Shown piece by piece: positions 27,353 through 36,985 of a DNA stretch of 64,000 nt (the first letter of the stretch is position 1; each line of letters starts with the position of its first letter). Position numbers and translations under genes: made by a program. The stretch lies in the NCBI RefSeq assembly GCF_028765165.1, contig NZ_JARADB010000012.1, positions 17,093-81,092 of the forward strand, given 5' to 3'. The DNA is from Paenibacillus sp. MAHUQ-63 (GTDB taxonomy: Bacteria > Bacillota > Bacilli > Paenibacillales > NBRC-103111). The notes beneath the pieces are model-generated. The model was not told the DNA's origin. It searched no databases and saw only the letters and a list, made by a program, of their open reading frames with translations.

Positions 27353-28036
27353 ATGAATATGAATATTTTCATCGTCGAGGACGATGCCTCCATATTTAAT
27401 TTACTGAAAGAAAGGCTGGAGAAATGGTCTCTGCATGTCACAGGACCCCATAATTTCGAGGACATACGAAGTGATTTTGTAAACAGTCAGCCTCAGCTTG
27501 TCATCCTGGATATCCAACTTCCAAAGTTTGATGGCTTTCACTGGTGCCGGGAGATTCGTGCTATTTCGAAGGTCCCCATTCTCTTTTTATCGTCAAGGGA
27601 TCATCCGATGGATATGGTCATGGCCATGAACATGGGAGCAGATGACTATATTCAGAAACCGTTCAATATCGATGTCCTGCTTGCGAAAATTCAGGCTTTA
27701 CTTCGCCGCACTTATGCCTATGGGGAAGAGGCGGCTGATGTAATTGAATGGAACGGTGCCGTATTACTTATGAATCGCGGCGTGATTCGTAAGGATGGAA
27801 CGGACGTTGAGCTCACGAAGAACGAATTTTTTATTCTCTCGACTCTTATTAAAGCGAAGAATGAAATCATATCGCGGCATGAGCTTATAAGAAAGCTATG
27901 GGAGGACGAGCACTTCGTCAATGACAATACACTCACTGCGAATATTACACGTTTACGCCAGAAGCTGGCGCTCCTTCAATTGGAAGAAGCCATTGTTACG
28001 AAAAAAGGCTTAGGCTACATGGCGGCCACTTTATAG
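27353..28036 (+). CDS. bceR: BceR-like OmpR-family response regulator
   Basis: A 227-residue two-domain regulator. The receiver has EDD near residues 8-10, the phospho-acceptor Asp53 in VILDIQLPKFDGF and the conserved Lys in DDYIQKPFN. The winged helix has ELTKNEFFILSTLI and NTLTANITRLRQKL, the OmpR DNA-binding region. With the adjoining kinase and ABC genes it forms a BceRS-AB module, which responds to bacitracin-like peptides through transport flux. Its predicted operator is seen at 29168. The gene symbol is by analogy. Confidence 0.92.
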   Translation: MNMNIFIVEDDASIFNLLKERLEKWSLHVTGPHNFEDIRSDFVNSQPQLVILDIQLPKFDGFHWCREIRAISKVPILFLSSRDHPMDMVMAMNMGADDYIQKPFNIDVLLAKIQALLRRTYAYGEEAADVIEWNGAVLLMNRGVIRKDGTDVELTKNEFFILSTLIKAKNEIISRHELIRKLWEDEHFVNDNTLTANITRLRQKLALLQLEEAIVTKKGLGYMAATL

Positions 28037-28055
28037 GGGAAGGTGAAACCCATAG

Positions 28056-29078
28056 ATGTTTTTACGTTATGTTAGCAGTATGAAAAGCTGGATTCTAATG
28101 TTTGCTATACTAATTGGATTAACGAATGTACTCCTTCTACTAGATAAAGGAATTGCCTTACAGATCGGTTCGATTGTTTATTTGGATTCGGTATTACTGA
28201 TTACGTTTATCATCTTCTTCCTATGGCGCTACCTGAAAGAAATGCATTATCTTCGCATGCTTGAGGCACGCACTAGAGACATGAGCGACAATTGGCTTGA
28301 AGCCTTACCCACTCCCGTACATGCGCGGGATAAGATCGTAAGTGAAGCTTTGTATGCCGTGAACCGGTTCCATAAACAAAAACTGTCGGATATGAACACC
28401 ACGCATAAGATGGAAAGCGACTATATCGCATCCTGGGTGCATGAAATCAAGGCGCCACTTACTGCTATGAAATTAATTATCGATGCAAATCAATACGTCC
28501 GGATCATGCAAAAAATAGAAGCAGAGTGGTTGCGGATTTATTTACTCGTCGATCGGCAGCTGTATATATCGCGAATGCCTACGCTGCGGTCGGATTATGT
28601 GCTAGAAAAAACATACATTCAGCGACTTGTGGCGAAAGAAGTCCGTGATTTAGCCTCTTGGTGTATGGAGAAGAACATTGCAGTCGAATTCAAAGGGGAA
28701 GAGGCTGAGGTGATAACCGATATCAAATGGTGCCGGTTTATCATTCGGCAGCTACTGATGAATGCCGTGAAATATAGTCCCGAAGGCGGAACCCTCCTTA
28801 TATCGACTGAAATATTGCCCGCAGGCAATGTCATCCTGTACATGAAGGACGAGGGACCTGGGATTCCGGCGCATGATCTTCCCCGTATTTTTGACAAAGG
28901 TTTCACGGGGGGAAACGGGAGAATTTACAATGCGGCAACTGGCCTTGGCCTGTATCTGGCACGGAACGTCGCAACGATGATCGGTATTACGCTCGACGCA
29001 CAATCCGGTCAAACGAATGGAACCGTTATGAGAATGATTTTCTCAACTAAGAATGACTTCGAGGCATTCCGGGAATAA
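28056..29078 (+). CDS. bceS: BceS-like intramembrane-sensing histidine kinase
   Basis: A 340-residue kinase with two membrane helices (about residues 10-30 and 36-58) and almost no extracellular loop, as in intramembrane-sensing kinases that read out their partner transporter. The phosphorylation motif is SWVHEIKAPLTAMK with His129. The ATPase domain shows NAVKYSPEGG, DEGPGIP, DKGFTG and TGLGLYLARN. It follows the regulator by 19 bases. A terminator at 29105 separates it from the transporter genes. Confidence 0.93.
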   Translation: MFLRYVSSMKSWILMFAILIGLTNVLLLLDKGIALQIGSIVYLDSVLLITFIIFFLWRYLKEMHYLRMLEARTRDMSDNWLEALPTPVHARDKIVSEALYAVNRFHKQKLSDMNTTHKMESDYIASWVHEIKAPLTAMKLIIDANQYVRIMQKIEAEWLRIYLLVDRQLYISRMPTLRSDYVLEKTYIQRLVAKEVRDLASWCMEKNIAVEFKGEEAEVITDIKWCRFIIRQLLMNAVKYSPEGGTLLISTEILPAGNVILYMKDEGPGIPAHDLPRIFDKGFTGGNGRIYNAATGLGLYLARNVATMIGITLDAQSGQTNGTVMRMIFSTKNDFEAFRE

Positions 29079-29104
29079 AAGTTCGAGCTATGTAAACCTA
29101 CTAT

Positions 29105-29134
29105 GCAGTCGGGGATTTTCCCGCCTGCTTTTTT
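29105..29134 (+). terminator. Terminator after the bceRS-like pair
   Basis: The arms GCAGTCGGG and CCCGCCTGC pair with one mismatch and are followed by TTTTTT. It separates the regulatory pair from the induced transporter operon. Confidence 0.85.
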
Positions 29135-29167
29135 AAATTCAATTACAGCAATGAATTCACAGCAATA

Positions 29168-29181
29168 TGACAATAATGTAA
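29168..29181 (+). promoter_or_regulatory. BceR-type operator upstream of the transporter operon
   Basis: TGACA-ATAA-TGTAA matches exactly the inverted-repeat consensus TNACA-N4-TGTAA described for BceR-like regulators. It lies about 90 bases before the ATPase start codon, the expected position for activation of bceAB-type genes. Confidence 0.8.
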
Positions 29182-29269
29182 CATACCGCCTATCAAATAT
29201 CATCTAATACGTGCGACGCAACCGGATGTACGTCTTACAATAAGGATAAATCCAATATGGAGGTCTGAT

Positions 29270-30055
29270 ATGAATACAATTCAATCGCCAAAAACAATGC
29301 TGCATGCGCAGAACGTTCATAAATCCTATGGTAAAAAAGGCAGCGTTCAGGAGGTTTTAAAGGGAATCGACCTTCGTGTCACAGAGGGGGAATTCGTGGG
29401 GATCATGGGGCCGTCGGGATCAGGTAAGACGACTTTACTTAATGTGCTTGCTACGATTGACCGCCCGACAGATGGGACGATCTTCATCGAGGATGCCGAT
29501 GTGTCCAAAATGAAGGACGCCGAGTTGTCTTCTTTTCGCCGCAACAAATTGGGGTTTATCTTCCAAGACTATAATCTGCTAGATACGTTGACGGTTAAGG
29601 AAAATATTCTTCTTCCCATTTCCCTCGGGAGAAGGAACCGAACGGCGGCGGAAGAAGAATTCAAGGCTATTACCCAATCCCTTGGTATCGAAGGCCTGGA
29701 GCACAAATATCCGCATGAACTATCTGGCGGCCAAAAACAGAGGACTTCGGCCAGCCGCGCTCTCATCCATCGGCCTGCCATGGTATTCGCCGATGAACCG
29801 ACAGGCGCCCTTGACTCCAAATCCGCCTCTGCTTTATTAGATACCATTGCGGAACTCAATAAAGAACGGTTAGGTACAATTGTGATGGTGACGCATGATC
29901 CTGTGGCCTCCAGCTATTGCAGCCGTGTAATCTTTTTGAAAGACGGCTTGATTTACTCGGAAATCTACCGTGGCAATAAAACGAGGCCGTCCTTCTTCAA
30001 AGAAATTATGGATGTCCAAGCCGTCCTTGGGGGTGACACCGTTGACGTTATTTGA
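29270..30055 (+). CDS. bceA: BceA-like ABC transporter ATPase
   Basis: A 261-residue ATPase of the MacB/BceA group. Walker A is GPSGSGKTT, the signature LSGGQKQRTSASRA, Walker B MVFADEPTGALD, with the switch His in VTHDPVAS. In the signature the common Gln-Gln-Arg-Val reads Lys-Gln-Arg-Thr. It powers the FtsX-type permease that follows and overlaps it by 14 bases. Such systems remove bacitracin-like peptides from lipid II cycle intermediates and also drive the sensor kinase. Confidence 0.94.
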   Translation: MNTIQSPKTMLHAQNVHKSYGKKGSVQEVLKGIDLRVTEGEFVGIMGPSGSGKTTLLNVLATIDRPTDGTIFIEDADVSKMKDAELSSFRRNKLGFIFQDYNLLDTLTVKENILLPISLGRRNRTAAEEEFKAITQSLGIEGLEHKYPHELSGGQKQRTSASRALIHRPAMVFADEPTGALDSKSASALLDTIAELNKERLGTIVMVTHDPVASSYCSRVIFLKDGLIYSEIYRGNKTRPSFFKEIMDVQAVLGGDTVDVI

Positions 30056-32006
30056 GCTAGTGATTCGTAGTATGCGAAAAAATATCAAACATTATTATCT
30101 TTATTTTTTCGCGCTTATTTTCAGCACGAGTCTCTATTTTGTGTTTGCCACATTGCAGCATGACGCATCCATTATCGCGAATATAGAGAAAAACGCTAGA
30201 TTTTCAAGTTCATTTCAATCGGCCAGCTTGATGCTACTGCTTATTGTGGCTGTGTTCACGGTCTATGCGAACAGTCTCTTTTTGAGCCGGCGGAGCAAAG
30301 AAATCGGGTTGTATCAGTTGATCGGCTTGACGAAAAGAGGGGTCGCACGATTCCTCCTTATTGAAAACGCTCTTCTTGGCTTCGGGGCACTTCTATTCGG
30401 GATCGGCTGCGGAGCCCTTGTATACCGGATCTTCCTGCTGCTTCTTATTAAACTTTTGGGTTTCGAAGGAATAGTCTCAGTGAAGTTCTCCCTATCGGGT
30501 GTTACACAAACGGTCGCCGTTTTTGCCGCGCTGATCGTGATCACTTCCATACAGATGCTACGAAAGGTATATCGCAATACGTTGATTGACCTGTTTCATG
30601 CGGAGAAACAAAACGAGCATCCTGCCAAGCCTACATCCATCGCGGCCGCGATCCTCGCGCTGCTCGCCATAGCGCTCATCGCGTACGGTTATCAACATTC
30701 GGGGCATTTGTCGGACGACACATTGCTCTTGGACATGTTCCTGATTCTCGTTTCAACAATTGCAGGTACGTATCTGTTGTTCCGCGTCACGATTAGTTGG
30801 CTCTTCTATCGGTATCGAAGAGGTGTCAACGGACATCTCGAGCTGAAGTTTGCTTTGTCGCTAGCCCCCCTCATGCACAGGATGAAAGCGCAAGCTAATT
30901 CACTAACTTTGATCACCGTACTCTCGGCAATGACCCTTACGATGGTGGCGGTAGCTTATTCGATCTATGTTTCCGCTGGAAATGACACGCGCATCGCGTT
31001 TCCGTATGATTTCGTTATTCAGAATGGCGAGACGAATGCAAAGATGTTCAGTGAGGAGATGAATAGTGAAAGGATACGCTTCGTTCATAAGCAGGTAGAA
31101 GCCGTGAAGCTGGTGGGCACGATCCGTGATCATTCCGATCATGCCTTCGTTGAAGATGACGAATTGCTTTTTCTGCCAGCGGAACAGCTTCAGAATGCTG
31201 GAGCGGACATGAACGTCCCTCAACCCGGGGAAGCCGTTATTTATAACGGAAGGGCAAAACTCGAATCATCGATAGCAGGGCAGAAATATACGAATTTTCC
31301 TAAAGAGGTTGAGCTGAATCTGTCCGGAAGCGAGAAAGGGCCTCAGGTGCTGGGGCTTATAGAGAGATATGCTATGAATTATGACGTATACGGTCTTCAA
31401 CTTGTAACATCAGAGTCAACTGTACGGGAACTCAAAGAGAGGATGATAGCTTCTCCGCAGTATGAAGAGGAGAAGACGAGACGATATCCCCGATACGAAA
31501 CGATAACTCTCGATACGTTCCAGGTACCGGACAAAGAACAGCGTGTCAAGGCCTCGGATGTTTATGCGAAATATGTGGCTAAAGGAGACTTTGTTTCTGA
31601 TTATGAGAGGCAATACCGCAATGCACTCCAAGATTTTGGAATGTTTATCTTCATAGCCGGATTTCTGGGACTCCTCTTTCTGATTTCAACCGGCAGTATC
31701 CTGTATTTCAAACAAATGACGGAAGCGGATCAGGAGAAGAGCAGCTTTATTACGTTGAGACAGCTCGGCTTTGAGACAAAGGACATCATGAAAGGCATTG
31801 TACGTAAGCAGCTATTTGTTTTTGCCATACCTCTTGTTATTGGGATTTCACACGCTATATTTGCCGTGAAAACAGTCTCCATAGCCGTAGTCTCAAATAT
31901 AGCCGTGCCGTCTGCGATAGCCATGGGTGTGTACCTATTGATATATATCGTATTTATCTTGTTAACTATCGGTTATTACAAAAAAATCGTTCAGAATGCC
32001 ATGTAG
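30042..32006 (+). CDS. bceB: BceB-like FtsX-type permease
   Basis: A 654-residue membrane protein with about ten helices and a large extracytoplasmic loop of roughly 200 residues between helices 7 and 8 (about residues 310-525), the hallmark of BceB proteins. The N-terminus MTLFELVIRSMRKNIKHYYLYFFALIF fits the family. TTG 30042 is chosen as start because GGGGGTG lies 6 bases upstream and the product begins as family members do; GTG 30033 is an alternative. The 14-base overlap with the ATPase gene implies translational coupling. Confidence 0.92.
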   Translation: MTLFELVIRSMRKNIKHYYLYFFALIFSTSLYFVFATLQHDASIIANIEKNARFSSSFQSASLMLLLIVAVFTVYANSLFLSRRSKEIGLYQLIGLTKRGVARFLLIENALLGFGALLFGIGCGALVYRIFLLLLIKLLGFEGIVSVKFSLSGVTQTVAVFAALIVITSIQMLRKVYRNTLIDLFHAEKQNEHPAKPTSIAAAILALLAIALIAYGYQHSGHLSDDTLLLDMFLILVSTIAGTYLLFRVTISWLFYRYRRGVNGHLELKFALSLAPLMHRMKAQANSLTLITVLSAMTLTMVAVAYSIYVSAGNDTRIAFPYDFVIQNGETNAKMFSEEMNSERIRFVHKQVEAVKLVGTIRDHSDHAFVEDDELLFLPAEQLQNAGADMNVPQPGEAVIYNGRAKLESSIAGQKYTNFPKEVELNLSGSEKGPQVLGLIERYAMNYDVYGLQLVTSESTVRELKERMIASPQYEEEKTRRYPRYETITLDTFQVPDKEQRVKASDVYAKYVAKGDFVSDYERQYRNALQDFGMFIFIAGFLGLLFLISTGSILYFKQMTEADQEKSSFITLRQLGFETKDIMKGIVRKQLFVFAIPLVIGISHAIFAVKTVSIAVVSNIAVPSAIAMGVYLLIYIVFILLTIGYYKKIVQNAM

Positions 32007-32050
32007 TGCCTAATGCACGCATCCGGTCATTGTAAAGGAGAATTTCATTC

Positions 32051-32386
32051 ATGAAAAATAGAAGAGTCCCCGTAATGACATTGGTCGTTGTCATGCTGGC
32101 CGTCGTATTTATAGTGTTGTACAAGGATGTGGTAGACCGATTTAACCCGTTTCTGACAAAAGCCTATGTCTATGTCCAAATCAATCAAGCCCCCGTGCCT
32201 AATCATGGGCGAGTAGAGTATAAACTTACCGGGTACAATGCGGAAGGTGACAAGGAAAATGTTAATTTTACAGCCAGTACAGAACTTCCTAAGGGGACCT
32301 ATCTGAAGGTATTGGCCAAGGGAGCCTATGTACAAGAATGGGAAAAGATCAATCCGGAAGAAGTACCTTCTGCAATCAAATGGTAA
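32051..32386 (+). CDS. yxeA: YxeA-family small exported protein
   Basis: A 111-residue DUF1093/YxeA protein. It has an N-terminal membrane anchor or signal (VMTLVVVMLAVVFIVLYKDVV) and an OB-like beta domain with AYVYVQINQAP, EYKLTGYNAEGDKENVNFTAS and GTYLKVLAKGAYV. YxeA-like genes commonly close bceAB-type operons. Its role is not established. The gene follows the permease by 44 bases with AAAGGAGAA as ribosome site and is followed by a terminator. Confidence 0.9.
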   Translation: MKNRRVPVMTLVVVMLAVVFIVLYKDVVDRFNPFLTKAYVYVQINQAPVPNHGRVEYKLTGYNAEGDKENVNFTASTELPKGTYLKVLAKGAYVQEWEKINPEEVPSAIKW

Positions 32387-32404
32387 AAGAAAAGAACTAT
32401 TCAG

Positions 32405-32440
32405 AGAGCAGTTTGCCACCGCGGCAGCTGCTCTTTTTGT
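32405..32440 (+). terminator. Terminator of the bceAB-yxeA-like operon
   Basis: The arms AGAGCAG and CTGCTCT form the outer stem, with partial extension by TGCC/GGCA, followed by TTTTTGTTATT. Confidence 0.87.
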
Positions 32441-32523
32441 TATTAATCTATAGGGTAGCAAGGTTACAATATGTGGTAATATATAAATAGTGAAAGCGGT
32501 CGTCTTATTCTACAAATAAAATA

Positions 32524-32537
32524 TGAAAGCGTATACA
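32524..32537 (+). promoter_or_regulatory. Candidate cre (CcpA) site before the AraC regulator
   Basis: TGAAAGCGTATACA matches the cre consensus at 13 of 14 positions (A instead of T at position 10). It is located 59 bases before the regulator start codon, consistent with catabolite control. Confidence 0.55.
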
Positions 32538-32595
32538 CATTCTCCTTTGAATTTGATAAAATTAACAATAATTATTTTGGATGTAAAGGGAGCAT

Positions 32596-34872
32596 ATGAC
32601 AAAAGGAATGATTACCAAAGCACAAGTCTTTTATAGATATCTGTTCTCATATTTCGTCATTTTGCTAATCCCGCTCGGTCTATTAGGCTATTACGGATCG
32701 CTTCAGTTGAAGCAAACGGTCAACCACTACGTTGAGAAGATGAACCAAGAGATGCTGAGCCAGCTCGGTGAAGGCGTTGATACGAAAATCATCGAAATGA
32801 ATAAAATCGCGGCAAGGATCGAGACGAATCCCGATCTGACCCCTTATGCGGTAACCAAAGATTTCTACGGCGCATACCAGGCGAAGACGCTGCTCGATTA
32901 TCGCGTATCGAACGATTTTATTCACGAAGTGCTTTTTTACGTAAGGGGAGAACCGTTGCTATATTCCTCCGTAAGCACTTACCGTATTCCAACCTTCATT
33001 AACGATATTTATCATTACCGTTTTTGGACGGAGGCGCAGTTTCGGGAAGAAATGGACACTTTGACGAAACCGATGCTCCGTCCCGCGGAGGACGTCAACT
33101 TCATGGGTGCTTCCAACGAGCGGTTCATTAGCTATGCGCTGCCGATCCCGCTGGGGAGCCTTCACCCTTACGGAACCGTGTTGTTTTTGATTAAAGAGAG
33201 TTCGCTGCTTCTTTATTTGAAAGCCGATGAATATCCCAGAACGGGAAATACGGTTATTATGGATGAGAGAAATCGCATCGTCACCTCCTATAAGGGCGAC
33301 TCACATGTCAAAGACGAGGACTTGTACCCGCTCCTCGTGTCGGCCAACGGCATGTTTTCCGTGGAAAAGCTGGACAAAGTGAACTATTTCGTCTCCCGCA
33401 TGAAGTCTGAACTGACTGGGTGGACATATGTGAATATCATGCCGGTTTCCGACGTCATGAAGCCGATCGACATCGTCGTCTCCCAATGGATGCGCACGCT
33501 GTTCATCATTTTGATAATTGGCAGTGTAGCGATTTACTTCGCACTGCGCTACAATTATCATCCGATCAAAAAGCTCGCACAGCTGGCGGAAAGCCATTTG
33601 GGGAAGTCGCTTATGATCATGAACGAGCTGGAAGCGGTCCGTACGTTAATCGACAGGACGATGCGCTCCAATCGGGAGCTTGGGGAAAAGTGGGAGAACA
33701 ACCGTTCAGCCATTGTCGACCATATGCTGCTCAGCCTGCTGAAAGGGGAAGTGGAGACGAGGGAGCAGCTGGACGAGCGGTGCAAAGAAGTCGGTTTCGA
33801 ATTCGGGCATGCGGCTTACTGTGTCTTTGTCGTGGAAGGTGCAGGAGCAAATCCCGATACGAAGCAGCTGCTTGCGGAATCCGTCGCTGACTGCTCAAGT
33901 AGCGGGATGACCGTTTATTACAAGGAATCCATTGATAACAACCGGATAACTTTCCTTGTATCAACCGACCACACGCCTCAGCAGCTCTCCGTTTGGCTGC
34001 AAGAGTGGCACAATGCCGTGTACCGAGATCTCGGAATCAAGCTAACTTGCGGTGTGGGCCAACTGTACGAGGAATTGAAGCAGATCGGTCGATCATTTAT
34101 TGAGGCTTCGACTGCGATCGATTACAAACTGATCAAAGGGATGGGCCAAATCATATCGTTCCGCGACCTGACATCCGATCATTTCTCAACGCTGTACGAC
34201 GCAAATTACAATTTGGAAAATTTAAGCTATTGGCTGCGGGAGGGACAAACCCGGCAAATCGTCGATGCGCTTACGCATTTTGTCCATCAGATTAAGCAAG
34301 GCGGTACGACGCTGTTTGTCGTCAGATGTTTATGCTTTGATATTATCCATACGGTTATGAAAACATTGAATGAGATGAAAAGCGAATTTCCCGGCATCAC
34401 CGAGAAGCTTCCCGATGTGTTGACGTTGATGGAATTCCATACCGTCGAAGAGCTGGTCGAGCTTGTCTCGAAGGCTTGTATCGACGTTTGCCACGCTATG
34501 GAGCAGCATCATCGAGATCCTGCGGAGCGTCACATCTACGCTATGACAGATTACATGCAGCAGCGTTACGGCGATTCCGGCTTTTCCGTGCAAATGATGG
34601 CCGATCATTTTTCACTTTCAGCCTCTTATGTGAGCCGTTTGTTTAAAGAGCACACCGGTCAAACGATTACCGATTATATGAATTTAATCCGCATCAATAA
34701 CGCCAAACGGCTGCTCAGGGAAAGTAATGCCTCAATCAAAGACATCGTGCAGCAGGTCGGCTATTTCGATACGTCAAGCTTTATCCGCAAGTTCAAAGCA
34801 GAGGTCGGCGTCACGCCGGGTGAATATCGCAAGATGCTGCGGAAGCAGGAAAGCGGATCGGGAACCGGTTGA
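32596..34872 (+). CDS. Membrane-bound AraC-family regulator (YesN/YtdP-like one-component sensor)
   Basis: A 758-residue protein. One membrane helix lies near residues 14-36 and a second near 300-320 (TLFIILIIGSVAIYFAL), enclosing a Cache-like extracytoplasmic sensor. The cytoplasmic part holds a linker and a C-terminal AraC domain with both helix-turn-helix units (VQMMADHFSLSASYVSRLFKEHTG and IKDIVQQVGYFDTSSFIRKFKAEVG). It has no kinase or receiver domain, so the sensed signal passes directly to DNA binding. It is followed by a terminator and a permease-permease-binding protein operon on the same strand, its likely target. Confidence 0.93.
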   Translation: MTKGMITKAQVFYRYLFSYFVILLIPLGLLGYYGSLQLKQTVNHYVEKMNQEMLSQLGEGVDTKIIEMNKIAARIETNPDLTPYAVTKDFYGAYQAKTLLDYRVSNDFIHEVLFYVRGEPLLYSSVSTYRIPTFINDIYHYRFWTEAQFREEMDTLTKPMLRPAEDVNFMGASNERFISYALPIPLGSLHPYGTVLFLIKESSLLLYLKADEYPRTGNTVIMDERNRIVTSYKGDSHVKDEDLYPLLVSANGMFSVEKLDKVNYFVSRMKSELTGWTYVNIMPVSDVMKPIDIVVSQWMRTLFIILIIGSVAIYFALRYNYHPIKKLAQLAESHLGKSLMIMNELEAVRTLIDRTMRSNRELGEKWENNRSAIVDHMLLSLLKGEVETREQLDERCKEVGFEFGHAAYCVFVVEGAGANPDTKQLLAESVADCSSSGMTVYYKESIDNNRITFLVSTDHTPQQLSVWLQEWHNAVYRDLGIKLTCGVGQLYEELKQIGRSFIEASTAIDYKLIKGMGQIISFRDLTSDHFSTLYDANYNLENLSYWLREGQTRQIVDALTHFVHQIKQGGTTLFVVRCLCFDIIHTVMKTLNEMKSEFPGITEKLPDVLTLMEFHTVEELVELVSKACIDVCHAMEQHHRDPAERHIYAMTDYMQQRYGDSGFSVQMMADHFSLSASYVSRLFKEHTGQTITDYMNLIRINNAKRLLRESNASIKDIVQQVGYFDTSSFIRKFKAEVGVTPGEYRKMLRKQESGSGTG

Positions 34873-34890
34873 GACAACCGGTTCTTTTTT
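34862..34890 (+). terminator. Terminator overlapping the AraC regulator stop codon
   Basis: A perfect 9-bp stem GAACCGGTT/AACCGGTTC with a 5-base loop, followed by six T. The stop codon TGA lies at the stem-loop junction. Confidence 0.93.
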
Positions 34891-34992
34891 CGCATATTCA
34901 CACATGAATCGCATATTTACGCCGAGGGATAGCACGAAATGCCTTGATAAATCAAGGGTTTTGCCTATTTGTCATCTATTGCACATCCGAAT

Positions 34993-35006
34993 TGAAAGCG
35001 CTTATA
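34993..35006 (+). promoter_or_regulatory. Candidate cre (CcpA) site before the third importer operon
   Basis: TGAAAGCGCTTATA matches the cre consensus at 13 of 14 positions. It lies 70 bases before the first permease start codon, where it could mediate catabolite repression of amino-sugar or glycoside uptake. Confidence 0.6.
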
Positions 35007-35075
35007 TACCTCGACTTGGGATGTACTTACAATAAAAAGGCAAGCACGGATAAACAGTGAGGGGGGATACAGAGA

Positions 35076-36050
35076 GTGTCGGTGAGACTTGTTACAAATT
35101 CAAATCCAGCGAATGCAGAACCGACCATCCAGGTTGTTCGAAAGAAGAAATCAAATCTGTTCAAAGTATTGCAAAACTATGAGCTGTATCTTTTTTTGCT
35201 TCCCACCATGGTTTACTTTATCTTGTTTCATTATGTGCCGATGTATGGTGTTCAGATCGCTTTCAAAAATTTCATTGCAGTTAAGGGAGTCACGGGAAGC
35301 CCCTGGGTCGGTATTGAGCATTTTCAGCGTTTTTTTGAATCGTATCAATTTATTACCGTTTTGAGGAATACGCTGGGAATCAACTTATTTGAGCTGGCGG
35401 TCGCTTTTCCGGCCCCGATCCTGCTCGCGCTATTGCTTAATCAGGTGGCCAACGAACGATTCAAGAAAATTGTGCAAACAGTAACTTATGCGCCGCATTT
35501 TATTTCCGTCGTTGTCGTGGTCGGAATGTTGTATTTGTTCCTGTCTCCGAAGCACGGATTAGTCAATCATGCCTTAGCGGGTCTGGGCATGGAGCCTACC
35601 TTCTTTATGGCTAAGCCGGAATGGTTTAAAACGATTTATGTATTCTCCGGCATCTGGCAAAATCTCGGATGGTCGGCCATCATCTATTTGGCGGCATTGT
35701 CCGGCGTGAATCCCGATCTCCACGAGGCTGCCGTTGTAGACGGAGCGAACAAGATGCAGCGGATACGCCACATTGATTTGCCTGCCATCCTGCCTACGAT
35801 TGTGATTCTACTGATCTTGAACGTCGGGCATCTGATGAGTGTCGGTTTCGAAAAAGTATATCTCATGCAAAATCAGCTGAATATTGACGCATCAGAAATC
35901 ATTCAAACGTACGTGTACAGAGCGGGTTTGTTGAACGCCCAGTTCAGTTATTCGGCCGCCATTGGTTTATTCAATTCTGTCGTCAACTTTATTCTGCTGA
36001 TCTCAGTCAATCAAATAGCGAGAAAAACAAAGCAGGCCAGCCTATGGTAA
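35076..36050 (+). CDS. ABC sugar permease, LplB type, third importer
   Basis: A 324-residue membrane protein. It has a cytoplasmic N-terminal extension of about 40 residues before YLFLLPTMVYFILFHYVPMYG, then six helices and the docking loop EAAVVDGANKMQR..IDLP. The start is GTG with GAGGGGGGAT upstream. In this operon the permeases come before the binding protein, the reverse of the other two importers in the window. Confidence 0.93.
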   Translation: MSVRLVTNSNPANAEPTIQVVRKKKSNLFKVLQNYELYLFLLPTMVYFILFHYVPMYGVQIAFKNFIAVKGVTGSPWVGIEHFQRFFESYQFITVLRNTLGINLFELAVAFPAPILLALLLNQVANERFKKIVQTVTYAPHFISVVVVVGMLYLFLSPKHGLVNHALAGLGMEPTFFMAKPEWFKTIYVFSGIWQNLGWSAIIYLAALSGVNPDLHEAAVVDGANKMQRIRHIDLPAILPTIVILLILNVGHLMSVGFEKVYLMQNQLNIDASEIIQTYVYRAGLLNAQFSYSAAIGLFNSVVNFILLISVNQIARKTKQASLW

Positions 36051-36065
36051 GGGAGGAGAGCTCCG

Positions 36066-36953
36066 ATGGTTATCAGCCGCACGGCAGCCGACAAATGGTT
36101 TGACGCATGTATGTACGTGATTCTGTCTCTTCTTCTGCTGGCTGTGTTATACCCGCTGTATTTCGTAGTGATCGCCTCCATCAGCAACCCGGATCTTGTG
36201 AATGTGGGCGATGTTGCCTTGTTCCCCAAAGGGATAACCTTGGAAGGATACCGCAGAATATTTGGCGATGCAAGTATCTGGCTTGGTTACCGTAATTCCT
36301 TGATATATACCGTTCTCGGTACTTGTCTGAACGTCATACTTACCTTGACTGCGGGTTACGCGCTCTCCAGATCGGATCTTGCGGGCCGCGGGATCTTCAT
36401 GTTAGTCATCGTGTTTACGATGTTTTTCAGCGGCGGTCTCATTCCTTCGTATTTGCTCATCAAAAGCTTGGGAATGCTCAACACAATCTGGGTCATGATT
36501 CTCCCGAATGCGGTCTCGGCCTATAACATTATCATCGCGAGAACCTTCTTCCAGAGCACGATGCCGGCGGAGCTGCTGGAAGCGGCCAAAGTGGACGGCT
36601 GTTCCAATACCAGGTTTTTTCTGCAAATTGTGATTCCCGTCTCACTGCCTATCGTCGCAGTCATGGTGCTGTTCAGCGCCGTAGGTCATTGGAACTCGTA
36701 TTTCCAGGCGTTGATTTACTTGAAGGAGGACTCGCTTCAGCCCCTTCAAATCATTCTCCGCAAAATTCTGATCAGCAACGAAGCCTCTGAGAACATGGTG
36801 GACGGACTGGTCAATCAGGCGGATGTGGTCAGGATGGCTGAAACGATGAAATACGGTGTCATTATCGTATCGAGTCTGCCGGTATTGGTCCTTTATCCTT
36901 TTCTGCAAAAGTATTTCATTAAAGGCGTCATGATAGGCTCACTGAAGGGGTAA
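36066..36953 (+). CDS. ABC sugar permease, YtcP/AraQ type, third importer
   Basis: A 295-residue membrane protein beginning 15 bases after the previous stop with GGGAGGAGAG. The docking loop is EAAKVDGCSNTRF..IVIP; diagnostic segments are FSAVGHWNSYFQALIYL and FLQKYFIKGVMIGSLKG. It forms the channel together with the LplB-type subunit. Confidence 0.93.
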   Translation: MVISRTAADKWFDACMYVILSLLLLAVLYPLYFVVIASISNPDLVNVGDVALFPKGITLEGYRRIFGDASIWLGYRNSLIYTVLGTCLNVILTLTAGYALSRSDLAGRGIFMLVIVFTMFFSGGLIPSYLLIKSLGMLNTIWVMILPNAVSAYNIIIARTFFQSTMPAELLEAAKVDGCSNTRFFLQIVIPVSLPIVAVMVLFSAVGHWNSYFQALIYLKEDSLQPLQIILRKILISNEASENMVDGLVNQADVVRMAETMKYGVIIVSSLPVLVLYPFLQKYFIKGVMIGSLKG

Positions 36954-36985
36954 GAACTTTCAATTATTTGGAGGGATAGGTCAAT

